DNA from: Tundrisphaera lichenicola
GTDB taxonomy: Bacteria > Planctomycetota > Planctomycetia > Isosphaerales > Isosphaeraceae
Direction: 5' to 3'
Length of the DNA: 64,000 nucleotides
Assembly: GCF_051175385.1 (NCBI RefSeq)
Contig: NZ_CP195106.1
Span: forward strand, 3,844,001-3,908,000
The first letter of the stretch is position 1. Each line of letters opens with the position of its first letter. Of this stretch, positions 24,194 to 33,014 are shown piece by piece. The translations under genes and the position numbers were made by a program. Under the pieces are notes generated by a model. The model did no database searches and was not told the origin of the DNA. It saw only the letters and a program-made list of their open reading frames with translations.

Positions 24194-25315
24194 ATGAAAC
24201 ACCTTCGCATTCCGCTCGCGGGGATCGTCGCGATCGCCCTGGCCTGTTCGACCGCCCTCGCCTCCGACGGACCCTGGCCCGTCGAGAAGGCCCGCGCCTG
24301 GGGTCAGGCCCACCCCTGGCTCGTGGGGTGCAACTATTGCACCAGCTCGGCGATCAACCAGCTCGAGATGTGGCAGGCCGACACCTTCGACCCCGCCACC
24401 ATCGACCGCGAACTCGGCTGGGCCCAGGAGCTGGGCTTCAACAGCATGCGCGTCTTCCTCCACGACCTCGCCTACAAGCAGGACCCCGAAGGCTTCCTCA
24501 AGCGGGTCGACCAGTTCCTGGCCATCGCCGACCGCCACAAGATCGGCACCATGCTCGTCCTCTTCGACGGCGTCTGGGACACCGACCCCAAGCCCGGCAA
24601 GCAGCGCGATCCCAGGCCCGGGCTGCACAATTCCGGCTGGGTGCAGTCGCCCGGCCGTGCGATCCTCGGCGACCCGGCCCGACACGACGAGCTGAAGGAT
24701 TACGTGGTCGGCGTCGTCTCCCGGTTCAAGGATGACCCTCGGGTCCACGCCTGGGATCTCTTCAATGAGCTGGACAACCCCAATGCCAATAGCTATGGCG
24801 GCACCGAGCTGAAGGACAAGACGGAACGCTCCTGGGACCTGCTCCGCAAGGAGTTGTCCTGGATCCGCCCCCTGGGACCCGGCCAACCGCTGACCATGGG
24901 CGTCTGGCGGGACAACTTCACCGACCCGGCGAAGATCACCCCCATCAACAAGTTCCAGATCGAGCAGTCCGACGTGATCTCGTTCCACAACTACAACCCG
25001 CCCGACAAGATGAAGGCCGACGTCGACGCGCTCAAGAAATATGGCAGGCCCGTCCTCTGCACCGAGTACATGGCCCGCCCCAACGGCAGCCGGTTCGACC
25101 CGATCCTCGCCTATCTCAAGCGGGAGAAGGTCGGCGCGTACAACTGGGGCTTCATCGACGGCAAGAGTCAGACCATTTTCCCGTGGGACTCGTGGAAGAA
25201 GCCCTACGACGGCGAGCCCCCCGTCTGGTTCCACGACATCCTCCGCCGCGACGGCAAGCCCTACATCCCCGCCGAGGTCGAGTACATCAAATCCGTCACC
25301 GGCGCGGGGAAGTGA
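24194..25315 (+). CDS. Secreted GH5-like glycoside hydrolase
   Basis: This 373-aa protein has a clear signal peptide (MKHLRIPLAGIVAIALACSTALA). The mature part reads as a TIM-barrel retaining glycosidase of clan GH-A: LVGCNYCTSSAINQLEMW and LGFNSMRVFLHD near the front, WDLFNELDNP with the acid/base Glu192, and VLCTEYMAR with the nucleophile Glu291. It is likely to cleave a beta-linked polysaccharide outside the cytoplasm; the substrate cannot be read off. Related planctomycete proteins are often labelled cellulase or beta-xylanase without tests. Confidence 0.86.
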   Translation: MKHLRIPLAGIVAIALACSTALASDGPWPVEKARAWGQAHPWLVGCNYCTSSAINQLEMWQADTFDPATIDRELGWAQELGFNSMRVFLHDLAYKQDPEGFLKRVDQFLAIADRHKIGTMLVLFDGVWDTDPKPGKQRDPRPGLHNSGWVQSPGRAILGDPARHDELKDYVVGVVSRFKDDPRVHAWDLFNELDNPNANSYGGTELKDKTERSWDLLRKELSWIRPLGPGQPLTMGVWRDNFTDPAKITPINKFQIEQSDVISFHNYNPPDKMKADVDALKKYGRPVLCTEYMARPNGSRFDPILAYLKREKVGAYNWGFIDGKSQTIFPWDSWKKPYDGEPPVWFHDILRRDGKPYIPAEVEYIKSVTGAGK

Positions 25316-25484
25316 ATCGGGAACGATATCCCCATGGTCGGGGCGTTCGAGGAGGCCACGATCCTTTTCGATGGCCGCATCGACAAGACGCCGCGCCGGA
25401 GGGATAGCCGAAGGACGATGCTCTCGCTCCTGGCGTTCGGCCCCGGTGACCTTGCCTCGGGGTCGAAAAGTGAGGGGCGAGATA

Positions 25485-25534
25485 GGGGACGTTCTGCTTT
25501 TGATCATCTGGTGGAGGGAAAGTCGAACGTCCCC
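25485..25534. repeat. GGGGACGTTC hairpin repeat, copy C
   Basis: GGGGACGTTC (25485-25494) and GAACGTCCCC (25525-25534) are a perfect 10-bp inverted repeat, the best-preserved copy of the family. It lies just past the stop of the minus-strand HEAT-repeat gene. Confidence 0.7.
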
Positions 25535-25550
25535 ACTTCTGCTCGGCGGG

Positions 25551-27272
25551 TTAACGACCTCGGCCGTTGCCGAGGCGTTTCAGGGCGTCGCGCGCGGCCA
25601 TGCTGTCGAGCCCTTGGTTCGTCATGGCGAGCCGACGCAATGCGGGGACGCTCTTCTCGGTGCCGATCTGCTCGAGGATCTTGCAGGCGTCCATCCGCGT
25701 GAAGCCGTCGTTGTGATTGAGGCATCGGAGCACGGCGTCCTCGGCGGGGGGGCCGATGGCTTTGAGCGCCTCGACGGCCTTGCCTCGGTCGTTGCTGTCC
25801 ATGAAGTAGTCGGCCAGCGCGTCCGCGGATTCCGGATCCTTGAGCGCCTTGAGCGTATCCAGGACAGCCCAGCGAACGTGGAACTCCGGGTCTTTCAGGG
25901 CTTCGATCAGGGCGTGAGTGTTCTCCGGCCCTCCCCAAACCGCCAGGGTCTTCGCGGCGTCGGACCGCGCGAACCCGTCGGGGTCCTTGAGCATGGGCTC
26001 GACGGCCTTGGCGACCTCCTGGCGGCCCTCGCCGGGCGCCGCCCTCATCAAGCGAGCCAACGCCTCCTTGCGCTTCTGCAGGACGGGAGACTCGAGGTCG
26101 AAGCGGACTTGCCCCGCGAAGTCGTCCGCGGCCGGCCTTGGCCCCGAGGGCCGCACGGCATTGGCGACGACTTCGATGCTCCGCCCCGTGACCCGCTGGA
26201 CCTTGCCGAAAGTGATCTTCCGCGCGAACTCCTCGGGGTCGCCGACGGGAGAGACCCTGTAAGTCCTCTGCCCGAGGCCTCCGCCCCCCTCGGAACGCCA
26301 GGGCTTTCCGGACTCCTTGAGAATCTCGCCAATCTGATCGCCGACGTGCTGCCCCGTCTCCTCGTCGGTGATCCCCGAGACGATGACCGTGACGGTCTCT
26401 CCGGGAGCCGACTCGGCGGGCGGCGGCGTCAACGCGCCGAGAGGAGCCCTCGCGATGTTCTGTTGGAGACCGGGGTCCCGTTCGTGGCCCGGTTCCTGTC
26501 CAATGATCGGGAACGGGGCTTGCGCGAGCTGTCCCGCCGCGACCTGTTCATTATTCATCCGGGCACGCTCGGCGGCCCCGCTGGCCGCGAAGAACGCGGG
26601 GAGGAACAACGCGAACCCGAGCCCCATCGCGACGCCCCCGATCGAGATGACGAAGGGTTTCTTCATCTCATCCCACCGGGTGCAGAGGTAATAGAGCGAA
26701 TAGAAGGGGACGAAGAGGTACATCAAGCCGCAGGCGACGCTCTCCCGGAACGCGACCACCATGCAGGCGATGCCGCCGCCCAGGGAGACCACCATCACGA
26801 GGACCTGTACGGCGAGCGCGGCGACTTGCATCGACGAGTTCGAGGCCTGCGACATGACGAACGCCATCCCGATTCCCAACGCGAGGGTCAGCAATAGGTA
26901 GCCCCAGGCGGGCAGGCCCGCGATCGAGATCGCCCCAGAGTGGGAGGGGGGGGCGGCCTTGGTAGGCTTCATCGTCGCGCGACGAGGCATCACCTCTTCG
27001 AATTCCTCGTCTCGATCCGCGTGCCGCGGCGGCAGCGGGGCGGGCGGCTCCTCGAAGCCGAACGGGTCGTGGCCCCTCGGCGGCGGATCGGCCGGTCGAG
27101 CGTGAGAGGGAGGCATCGCCCTGTGCGGGCTCCGCGGTTTCCCGACCGGGAAGGTCGCGCCGGGGATGACGAAGCTCAGCCCGCATTGCTTGCACTTGGC
27201 GCGCTTGCCCGCCAGGCCCTCGTCGACGTCGAATCTCTTGCCGCACGACTCGCAATGGAAAGTAATGGCCAT
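25551..27272 (-). CDS. Zinc-ribbon, membrane and HEAT-repeat protein
   Basis: The 573-aa product begins with an MJ0042-like zinc ribbon (FHCESCGKRFDV...CKQCGLSFVIPG, four Cys). A Pro/Asp-rich linker follows, then four or five membrane helices between about 120 and 235 (LPAWGYLLLTLALGIGMAFV and others). A soluble segment comes next, and the C-terminal 180 residues are HEAT/PBS-lyase-type repeats (FARSDAAKTLAVWG, FHVRWAVLDTLKAL, AVEALKAIG). This combination is typical of planctomycetes. The zinc ribbon would be cytoplasmic and the HEAT part an interaction scaffold. No function is known. Confidence 0.8.
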   Translation of the reverse strand: MAITFHCESCGKRFDVDEGLAGKRAKCKQCGLSFVIPGATFPVGKPRSPHRAMPPSHARPADPPPRGHDPFGFEEPPAPLPPRHADRDEEFEEVMPRRATMKPTKAAPPSHSGAISIAGLPAWGYLLLTLALGIGMAFVMSQASNSSMQVAALAVQVLVMVVSLGGGIACMVVAFRESVACGLMYLFVPFYSLYYLCTRWDEMKKPFVISIGGVAMGLGFALFLPAFFAASGAAERARMNNEQVAAGQLAQAPFPIIGQEPGHERDPGLQQNIARAPLGALTPPPAESAPGETVTVIVSGITDEETGQHVGDQIGEILKESGKPWRSEGGGGLGQRTYRVSPVGDPEEFARKITFGKVQRVTGRSIEVVANAVRPSGPRPAADDFAGQVRFDLESPVLQKRKEALARLMRAAPGEGRQEVAKAVEPMLKDPDGFARSDAAKTLAVWGGPENTHALIEALKDPEFHVRWAVLDTLKALKDPESADALADYFMDSNDRGKAVEALKAIGPPAEDAVLRCLNHNDGFTRMDACKILEQIGTEKSVPALRRLAMTNQGLDSMAARDALKRLGNGRGR

Positions 27273-27502
27273 ACTGTCCCCAAAGCCCGGATGACCTGGC
27301 GTGGGACTCTTGACCTCGCTGTCATGGGCCCCGCCCGCGCAAGCTTAGCATGAAGACGTGTGGACAATCCATCCCAGCAATCGTGTCTCCTCATCCCTTG
27401 TTCCGTTTCGATTGGCGCTCCGCGCGGAACCGCGACGGGATTGCCAAGAGGCCAGTCGCAATGGTCAATCACGAGGGAAACCATCCGTAATTCCCCGCGA
27501 CA

Positions 27503-29548
27503 TCATCGCGGTGCCTTCCGTGAGTTCTTCCGGTAATAGAGCCTCCCGTCTTCGGCCCCGATGACCAGATCGGGCACGCCGTCTCGGTCCCAATCCACGG
27601 TGGCTGGGCCGGTGGAGTGACCGGCCAGGACCCGGTCCGCGACGGGGCCGAGGTCCCGGAAGGTGGTGATTCCGTCGACGGTCCCCTCGTTCCGGAGGAC
27701 GTTGGCGTTCCGGCTGTCGACGATCAGGTCGGGGTGGCCGTCGCCATCCCAGTCCGCCAGGGCCAGGGTCCGTCGGCCGCTCGCTCCGGCGGCCCCGTCA
27801 TTGAGCCGGAGGAGTCCGGCGACGTCATTCCGGGGGCGGTGTCGCGAGTCGAAGGCCGAGACCGGCTCGGAGCGGAAGGCCCGTCGGGCCGGTTTGAGCC
27901 TCGGGAGGCCGTCGGGGCCGGGTTCTCCTTCCTGTTCGAACAGGGCGAGATACCCCTCGTGGTCGAGCATCACCAGGTCGGGGCGTTTGTCCCCGGTCCA
28001 GTCGTAGACCATCGGGGTGGTCCGCCACTCGGTCGCCAGATCCCCGGGCTCGGGCTCCCACCACGTCCAGGTCGGCTTCGGGGGCGTGGTCCCCGATGGC
28101 CAGGCCACGACGATCGGGCGGCTCTCCTCCAACTCGGGTCGCGTGCGGGTCCCCACGTTGCGGAACCAGGCGACCTTGCCCCAGATCGAGTTGACCACCA
28201 CGTCGAGGTCGCCGTCGCCGTCCCAGTCGGCCACGGAGGGCTGCGTATAACCCCACTTCGCCTCGCAAGGCCCCTGGATCGACCCGCTCGAGCCCGCCAT
28301 GATCCGGATCGACTTGCCGCCGGCCTCCAGCAAACGCGGAGGAGCCCAGCGCGGCGGGTCGCCCCCTCCGAGGTTCTCGAACCAACCCAGTTCGCCGGAC
28401 GAGCACCCGCAGACCAGGTCGGTATCTCCGTCGCCGTCCCAGTCGGCGGCCGTGGGCGTGGCCAGCGCCCCGAACTTGAGGTCGGTCCCGCGCTGCCGGA
28501 AGTAGACGGGGGGGCGGAATCGGGGCGAACCGTCCACGACCATCCCCGAATGCTCCACCAGGGCCACTCGCCCGTCTTCGTCCCCGACGACGAGGTCCAT
28601 ATCACCGTCGCCGTCCCAGTCGATCGCCACGGGGACGATCATCTGGAGATGCATGGCCACCGGCAGTCTGCCTTCGTCCAGGAGCCCCCGACCCGCCGAG
28701 TAGCCCGGTTGGGTCCGGGTGCCGACGTTCTCGAAATAGGTGAACCGGTCGAGGAACTCGCCGCAGATCAGATCCAGGTCGCCGTCTCCGTCGAAGTCGG
28801 CGAGATTCGGAGAGGGCATGCCGAAGGTGTCGATCGGCCTGCCCTCGGCGTCGACCTTGGTGGGCGGATCGTACTCGGGGCGATCGTTGGAGCCGTGGTT
28901 GCGAATCAGGTAGACCCAGCCGTGGAGCGGACCCCGGGTCCAGTGCCCCGAGCGATCGAAGGCGTTGTCCCAGCCGTAGTCGGCCCAGTCTTCCACGCCC
29001 ACGATCAGGTCGAGCCGACCGTCGCCGTCGAAGTCGGCATACTGCCACTGGTTGGCCCGGAGCTTCGACCCCTCGCCGACGAGATTCGCGGTCGGATAAA
29101 TCGGCGTCGAGCCCCCGAGAGCGAGCGTCTCGCCGTTCCAGTGCACCTCGGCGGCCGGGATTAGCAGACGAACGGAGGTACGTCGGGCGTCCCCGCCGGC
29201 ATACGACGGCCGGATATTCTTGAAGCTCGGCCCGAGCCGCCTCGGGGGGAGGAACACCGGGAATTTGCGCTCGAGGTCGGTCCCGCCGGGGTTCTCGAAC
29301 AGGTAGGTCCCCTGGAAGGGGACGTCGGGGCAGGAGACGACCAGGTCGAGGTCGCCGTCCTGGTCGTAGTCCATCGGCAGGGGCCAGGCCCAGAGCCCGA
29401 CGCCCAGGTCGACCACCGGCCCCGGCTTCCCCGAAGGTTCGTATCGCAGCGGTTCCAGGTCGGCCGCCTTCGAGGCGACGGCGAGCCCGAATGTGAGGAA
29501 GAGTGAAATCGTAATTCGTGACAAGGTAATCTTTGATGAATTATTCAT
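27503..29548 (-). CDS. Secreted FG-GAP/VCBS-repeat beta-propeller protein
   Basis: I start this 681-aa protein at ATG 29548, giving the signal peptide SKITLSRITISLFLTFGLAVASKA. The mature part has at least seven Asp-rich repeats of the FG-GAP/VCBS type (YDQDGDLDLVVS, FDGDGRLDLIVG, WDGDGDMDLVVG, WDGDGDTDLVCG and so on). Their DxDxDG loops bind calcium and build an integrin-like propeller. The repeats run to the very C-terminus (WDRDGVPDLVIGAEDG). It is probably extracellular or periplasmic; the ligand is unknown. Confidence 0.88.
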   Translation of the reverse strand: MNNSSKITLSRITISLFLTFGLAVASKAADLEPLRYEPSGKPGPVVDLGVGLWAWPLPMDYDQDGDLDLVVSCPDVPFQGTYLFENPGGTDLERKFPVFLPPRRLGPSFKNIRPSYAGGDARRTSVRLLIPAAEVHWNGETLALGGSTPIYPTANLVGEGSKLRANQWQYADFDGDGRLDLIVGVEDWADYGWDNAFDRSGHWTRGPLHGWVYLIRNHGSNDRPEYDPPTKVDAEGRPIDTFGMPSPNLADFDGDGDLDLICGEFLDRFTYFENVGTRTQPGYSAGRGLLDEGRLPVAMHLQMIVPVAIDWDGDGDMDLVVGDEDGRVALVEHSGMVVDGSPRFRPPVYFRQRGTDLKFGALATPTAADWDGDGDTDLVCGCSSGELGWFENLGGGDPPRWAPPRLLEAGGKSIRIMAGSSGSIQGPCEAKWGYTQPSVADWDGDGDLDVVVNSIWGKVAWFRNVGTRTRPELEESRPIVVAWPSGTTPPKPTWTWWEPEPGDLATEWRTTPMVYDWTGDKRPDLVMLDHEGYLALFEQEGEPGPDGLPRLKPARRAFRSEPVSAFDSRHRPRNDVAGLLRLNDGAAGASGRRTLALADWDGDGHPDLIVDSRNANVLRNEGTVDGITTFRDLGPVADRVLAGHSTGPATVDWDRDGVPDLVIGAEDGRLYYRKNSRKAPR

Positions 29549-29766
29549 GGTTGTTTGGTGGAATCTCGGGAACACGGCGCGGGGGTCATTCGGGGATGAA
29601 TCTTCCTTACTGCTATCTCGGGCGCGAGGGAGCCAGGAATGTCCCCTTGATTCTGCCAGAAATATCCCTCGGTATCCGCCAGGAATGTGTCCCCTTGATT
29701 CTGGAAGAATGTAGTCGGAGGCCGGGTGAAGGCCCCCTGTTTCGGGTCGGGGCACATTCCTCCGTT
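29549..29766. other. Intergenic with a short duplicated motif
   Basis: TGTCCCCTTGATTCTG occurs twice (about 29640 and 29690) about 52 bp apart, each followed by a CCAGAAA/GGAAGAA-type purine patch. No gene is supported. It may be a remnant of a local repeat family. Confidence 0.4.
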
Positions 29767-30174
29767 TTACTCGGCTTTCCCGATTCCCTTGCTGATCCGG
29801 AAGACGTGGCCGTCCGGATGTCGGACGTGCATCTCGCGGACGCCCCAGGGCTCGTCGGTCGGTGGCATCGTGACCTCCAGGCCCCCGGCCAGGCAATGCC
29901 GGTGGACGGCGTCGACGTCGTCCACCCAGACCGACATCCAGACGCCCTTGTCGCCCGACTGGCCGGACTCCTTGGTCGTGGGCAGGTCGCTCTTACCGCG
30001 TCCGCCCTGAGCCCCCTGGCACAGGAAGATCTCGGAATGGCCCGAGCGGACGGCCCCGAAGGTCGGGGGGCTGCCCCAACGGAAGCCCTGCTGCCAGCCG
30101 AGCTTCTCGAACCACGCGAAGCTCTCCAGGATGTCGGACACGTTCAGGATCGGGGTCACCGCGTGCGCGAGCAT
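29767..30174 (-). CDS. VOC (glyoxalase/bleomycin-resistance) family protein
   Basis: The 135-aa product starts at ATG 30174 (MLAHAVTPILNVSDILESF). It has the paired beta-alpha-beta VOC layout: WFEKLGWQQGF, HSEIFLCQG, VWMSVWVDDVDAVHRHC and REMHVRHPDGHVFRIS, where the last segment carries the usual His-Pro-Asp-Gly-His ending. VOC proteins include lyases, dioxygenases and antibiotic-binding proteins, so no substrate is proposed. It forms a same-strand run with the next VOC protein and the DinB protein. Confidence 0.86.
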   Translation of the reverse strand: MLAHAVTPILNVSDILESFAWFEKLGWQQGFRWGSPPTFGAVRSGHSEIFLCQGAQGGRGKSDLPTTKESGQSGDKGVWMSVWVDDVDAVHRHCLAGGLEVTMPPTDEPWGVREMHVRHPDGHVFRISKGIGKAE

Positions 30175-30212
30175 GGTCAAGCTCCCGGGAAGAGGCTCGG
30201 CGAGGCCAGGGC

Positions 30213-30608
30213 TCAGGAAAGGTTCAGTTGCCACGAAACGCCGAAGCGATCGGTCAGCCATCCGAATTTCTTGCTGAATCCGTAATCGCCCAGCGGCATG
30301 AGCACGGCGCCGCCATCCGAGAGCCGCCCGAAGACGGATTCCAACTCGGCTTCGCTCTCGCACTCGACGAAGATCGAGACCGATGGGGTGAAGGTGAAGG
30401 CGTGCTTCATGGGGCTGTCGATGCAGAGGAAATCCCGCCCGGCCAGGGTGAAATCGGCCCGTTTGACCGTGCCTTCCGCCCCCATCTCGCCGGCTGCGTA
30501 TCGCTCGATCTGCTTGACCTTCGAGTCGGCGAATAGCGAGACGTAGAGGTTCATCGCCTCCTCGGCGTGCCCCTCGAACATCAGGTGCGTCGAGACATCA
30601 CGAGCCAT
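30213..30608 (-). CDS. PhnB/YjdN-like VOC protein
   Basis: This 131-aa protein fits the PhnB-type VOC group often mislabelled 3-demethylubiquinone methyltransferase: THLMFEGHAEEAMNLYVSLF, then FTLAGRDFLCIDS, PSVSIFVECESEAELESVF and GGAVLMPLGDYGFSKKFGWLTDRFGVSWQLN. The group has no firmly known function. It lies 38 nt upstream of the other VOC gene and 36 nt downstream of the DinB-type gene, and the three probably form one transcript. Confidence 0.88.
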   Translation of the reverse strand: MARDVSTHLMFEGHAEEAMNLYVSLFADSKVKQIERYAAGEMGAEGTVKRADFTLAGRDFLCIDSPMKHAFTFTPSVSIFVECESEAELESVFGRLSDGGAVLMPLGDYGFSKKFGWLTDRFGVSWQLNLS

Positions 30609-30644
30609 CGTTTTCTCCCCTCTCTGGTCGATATGAATAGCGGT

Positions 30645-31145
30645 TCACTCATCCCCGGAGGGACCGTACAAGCCCGGGACGGGGATATCGTTCAGCCGGA
30701 GATAGACGCAGAGGTGGGCGCGGTGGTGCATCAGGTGGTTGAGGACCATGTTCCTGACCACCGCCGAACGCGGCATCGTGAAGAAGGCGTGACCCCCTTG
30801 CGAGAGCGTCCACGGGCTGCCCATGCCCTCGTCCTTCACCTCGGTGAGCGACTTGCGTGCCGCCGCGACGTTGCGGTCGAAGAGATCGAGGATCTCCTGT
30901 CGGCTGGCCAGCTTCGGGAACGGGTAAGGCTCGCCGTCGACCGGCGCGATATCCAGCCCGGGTTGGGTCAAGACCACCACGAGCCAGTTCGGGATGTCCG
31001 CGATGTGATTGGCGTTCCAGCCGATCGTGTGCGACTTCGGGTGGGCCTGCCAGTCGAGCTTGTCGTCGGGGATTCGCTCGAGCACCTTGCGGGTACCGGC
31101 CATCTCCTGATCGAACTCGGGCAAAACAGATTCGGCGTAAGTCAT
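30645..31145 (-). CDS. DinB-family four-helix metalloprotein
   Basis: The 166-aa product has the DinB/DUF664 fold: IGWNANHIADI with the first metal His (about 47), then VVRNMVLNHLMHHRAHLCVYLR with two more His near the C-terminal helix. Members bind a divalent metal and include thiol-dependent S-transferases; most are uncharacterised. It is the first gene of the three-gene minus-strand group with the two VOC proteins. Confidence 0.85.
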   Translation of the reverse strand: MTYAESVLPEFDQEMAGTRKVLERIPDDKLDWQAHPKSHTIGWNANHIADIPNWLVVVLTQPGLDIAPVDGEPYPFPKLASRQEILDLFDRNVAAARKSLTEVKDEGMGSPWTLSQGGHAFFTMPRSAVVRNMVLNHLMHHRAHLCVYLRLNDIPVPGLYGPSGDE

Positions 31146-31401
31146 CGGATTCCCCCGGGAGGAAGAGACCCCTCGTCTCGGGAGGGGTGATCAGGTCGTG
31201 GATTGAAACCAAGTATCGGCGGATTGTCAACGCCTGTACACTGTTTTTTGGGGCGGAATCAAATTAGGTCCAGGCGATCCCCTGCGGGTCTTCGGAGTTG
31301 GCAAGATCGTATTGCCGGAAGCCCTCCGAGCGCTGCCGAACCTCGCCGAATCGTGGATGATGGTGGGGCTCGGTATCCAATCCTAGATGGAGTTCCACCC
31401 G

Positions 31402-32313
31402 ATGCGGCTCGTTGCGATCTCCTTGATGATTTTCACCCTCTCCGGACGCGTCGGCCTCGCCCAGGTCGGCGGGAACGTGGGCTACGGCCAGGCCGGTGGG
31501 CGGGCGCGGGCCGAGCAGAATGAGCGGTCCCAGCGCCAGCTCACCCGGGAAGAAATGCCGCCGACCGACTCCTCGATGTTCATCGACGCCAGCGTCCTGA
31601 TGAACGTGAAGGCCGACGAGTTCGTCGCCACCTTCAGCGTCGCCGAGCAGGCGGAGACCGTCCAGGAATGCCAGGCGAAGATGGACGCGACCATCGCCTC
31701 GTTCACCGGAGCCATCCAGGGGCTGGGCATCGGGCCCGAGAGCGTCTTCGTCGATTTCGCGGCGCAGACGAAGGTCTACGGCTACAAGATCGAAGGCAAC
31801 CTCGCCAAGGAGCAACTCAGCGGCTTCGAGCTGAAGAAGACCGTCGCAATCCGATACCGCGATAAGACGCTGATCGACCGCCTGGTCGTCGCCGCGAGTC
31901 GGTCCAAGGTCTACGACCTCGCGAAGGTCGATTACATCGTCAGCGATCCCGGCCCGGTCCAGGAGCGGCTGGCCGAGGAGGCGGCGGCGGTGATCAAGGC
32001 CAAGGTGGCCCGCCACGAGCGTCTGCTTGGCATCCAGGTCCGCCCCGTGCCCCAGATCTATGCCGAGCGGTCGTCCGCCTATTTCCCGACGGAGATGTAC
32101 GAGTCCTACGTCGCGGGCGAGTCGGAGGCCGTCGAGGGGGCCCCGGATCGGTCGCGACTGACGGTCCAATCCCTCCGCAAGAGCCGGACGTTCCTGTACA
32201 ACCCGCTCGATGCCGACGGCTTCGATCGAGTGATCGAGCCCGTCATCCTCGAACCGGTCGTGCAGTTCACCCACTACCTCAAGCTCAAGTATGAAATCGA
32301 GACGAGGCGTTGA
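31402..32313 (+). CDS. Secreted SIMPL-domain (DUF541-like) protein
   Basis: I start this at ATG 31402, which has GGAG nine bases upstream and gives a signal peptide (MRLVAISLMIFTLSGRVGLAQ); ATG 31387 is the alternative. The mature part looks like a SIMPL domain, with DEFVATFSVAEQAETVQECQ, MDATIASFTGAIQGLGI and GFELKKTVAIRYRD, as in E. coli YggE and BP26. The C-terminal 80 residues are unassigned. Exported SIMPL proteins can form ring channels or influence oxidative stress, but the role here is unknown. Confidence 0.75.
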   Translation: MRLVAISLMIFTLSGRVGLAQVGGNVGYGQAGGRARAEQNERSQRQLTREEMPPTDSSMFIDASVLMNVKADEFVATFSVAEQAETVQECQAKMDATIASFTGAIQGLGIGPESVFVDFAAQTKVYGYKIEGNLAKEQLSGFELKKTVAIRYRDKTLIDRLVVAASRSKVYDLAKVDYIVSDPGPVQERLAEEAAAVIKAKVARHERLLGIQVRPVPQIYAERSSAYFPTEMYESYVAGESEAVEGAPDRSRLTVQSLRKSRTFLYNPLDADGFDRVIEPVILEPVVQFTHYLKLKYEIETRR

Positions 32314-32591
32314 GCGATGAAAGACTGACGGTGACACGCCCGGGGAGAGTGCGTACTTTTGCCCCGCAGTTTCGGCAATTCCGCCATGAGTTCCGGCTGA
32401 TTCCTGATCCATGCCTCTTATTTGGCGATGACTTGCTCTCGCGTCTCGTCCCTGCCGATCGCAAACGGATTGCTCCATTTCCCCGGTCGTCCTATGTAGA
32501 TGACGAAGGGTTCGCGCTTGCAGTGGACGACGTTGTGCAAGCCTATGCCCTCCTTGCTGGCGGCATTTTCTTGGATTTTTCTGTTGGTCAT
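32310..32591 (-). pseudogene. DUF4326 protein, nonsense-mutated
   Basis: From ATG 32591 the minus strand reads VVHCKREPFVIYIGRPGKW then SNPFAIGRDETREQVIAK, a clear DUF4326 beginning. It hits TAA at 32418-32420 where the family has a Tyr (one base from TAC/TAT). The same frame continues as EAWIRNQPELMAELPKLRG and then a degraded C-terminus (SPRACHRQSFIA for the usual Cys-rich CAP-x-x-CHG ending). The gene is dead by a point mutation and tail erosion. DUF4326 proteins are small, often on phages or mobile DNA. It ends over the SIMPL gene and its front abuts the HEARO-like element. Confidence 0.7.
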
Positions 32592-32619
32592 GTCGTGGTA
32601 TTTCGGTTGGGTGGGTTGA

Positions 32620-32885
32620 AATAAGTGTTCAGGTCGGCTTGCCCGTCCTGAACCCTTGGCATGCGCCGAGCAGCGGGTGAAGGCCGGAATAGCCCCGAAG
32701 CCGTCAGGTGAGCGCAGCGAAGGGCTTGAAGGCCGAGGGAGGCAGCCCAGAGACTTGCGAGAGCTACCGAAGTGGTGGCGTAAGCCAGACTCGAAGCGAC
32801 CGAGCTTAACGAGCCCCGGACAGCCTGACGGCGAAGCCGGGTCGCCCGCTACTGGCCCGGCTGGAAAATCGCCCGCCCGTCCTTA
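32620..32885 (+). ncRNA. HEARO/omega-RNA-like structured RNA without an IscB gene
   Basis: The stretch is compact and full of RNA structure. The 5' hairpin is GTTCAGG/CCTGAAC (32627-32633, 32647-32653). A 9-bp long-range stem, GCCGTCAGG (32700-32708) with CCTGACGGC (32824-32832), closes a domain of about 115 nt. Inside it is a GNRA-capped GGC-GTAA-GCC hairpin (32777-32786), and a 3' hairpin AGCCGGG/CCCGGCT (32835-32841, 32857-32863) follows. The sequence style (GGCTTGCCCGTCCTGAACC at the front, GCCCGGCTGGAAAATCGCC at the back) matches what I recall of HEARO, the guide-RNA scaffold of IscB/IsrB elements. No IscB, IsrB or TnpA reading frame is present nearby. Identification is from memory and structure, not a covariance search. 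Confidence 0.65.
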
Positions 32886-33014
32886 CGATTCCGGCAGTAA
32901 TCGTTTCGCCTTTCTTTGGCGCGCCAATTGCGTGTAGTCTCCGGCATCTCACCACGGCTTTGCAACCCCCTGACTCAAGCCGATCTACCTTTTCACTCCG
33001 ACAGGAGCCCGATC

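Noticed and set aside
32310..32624. 104-codon plus-strand frame before the HEARO-like RNA
   Set aside because: It is opposite a recognisable DUF4326 pseudogene and has no protein-like features.
32656..32937. 93-codon plus-strand frame across the structured RNA
   Set aside because: The sequence is better explained as RNA structure; the translation is low-complexity.
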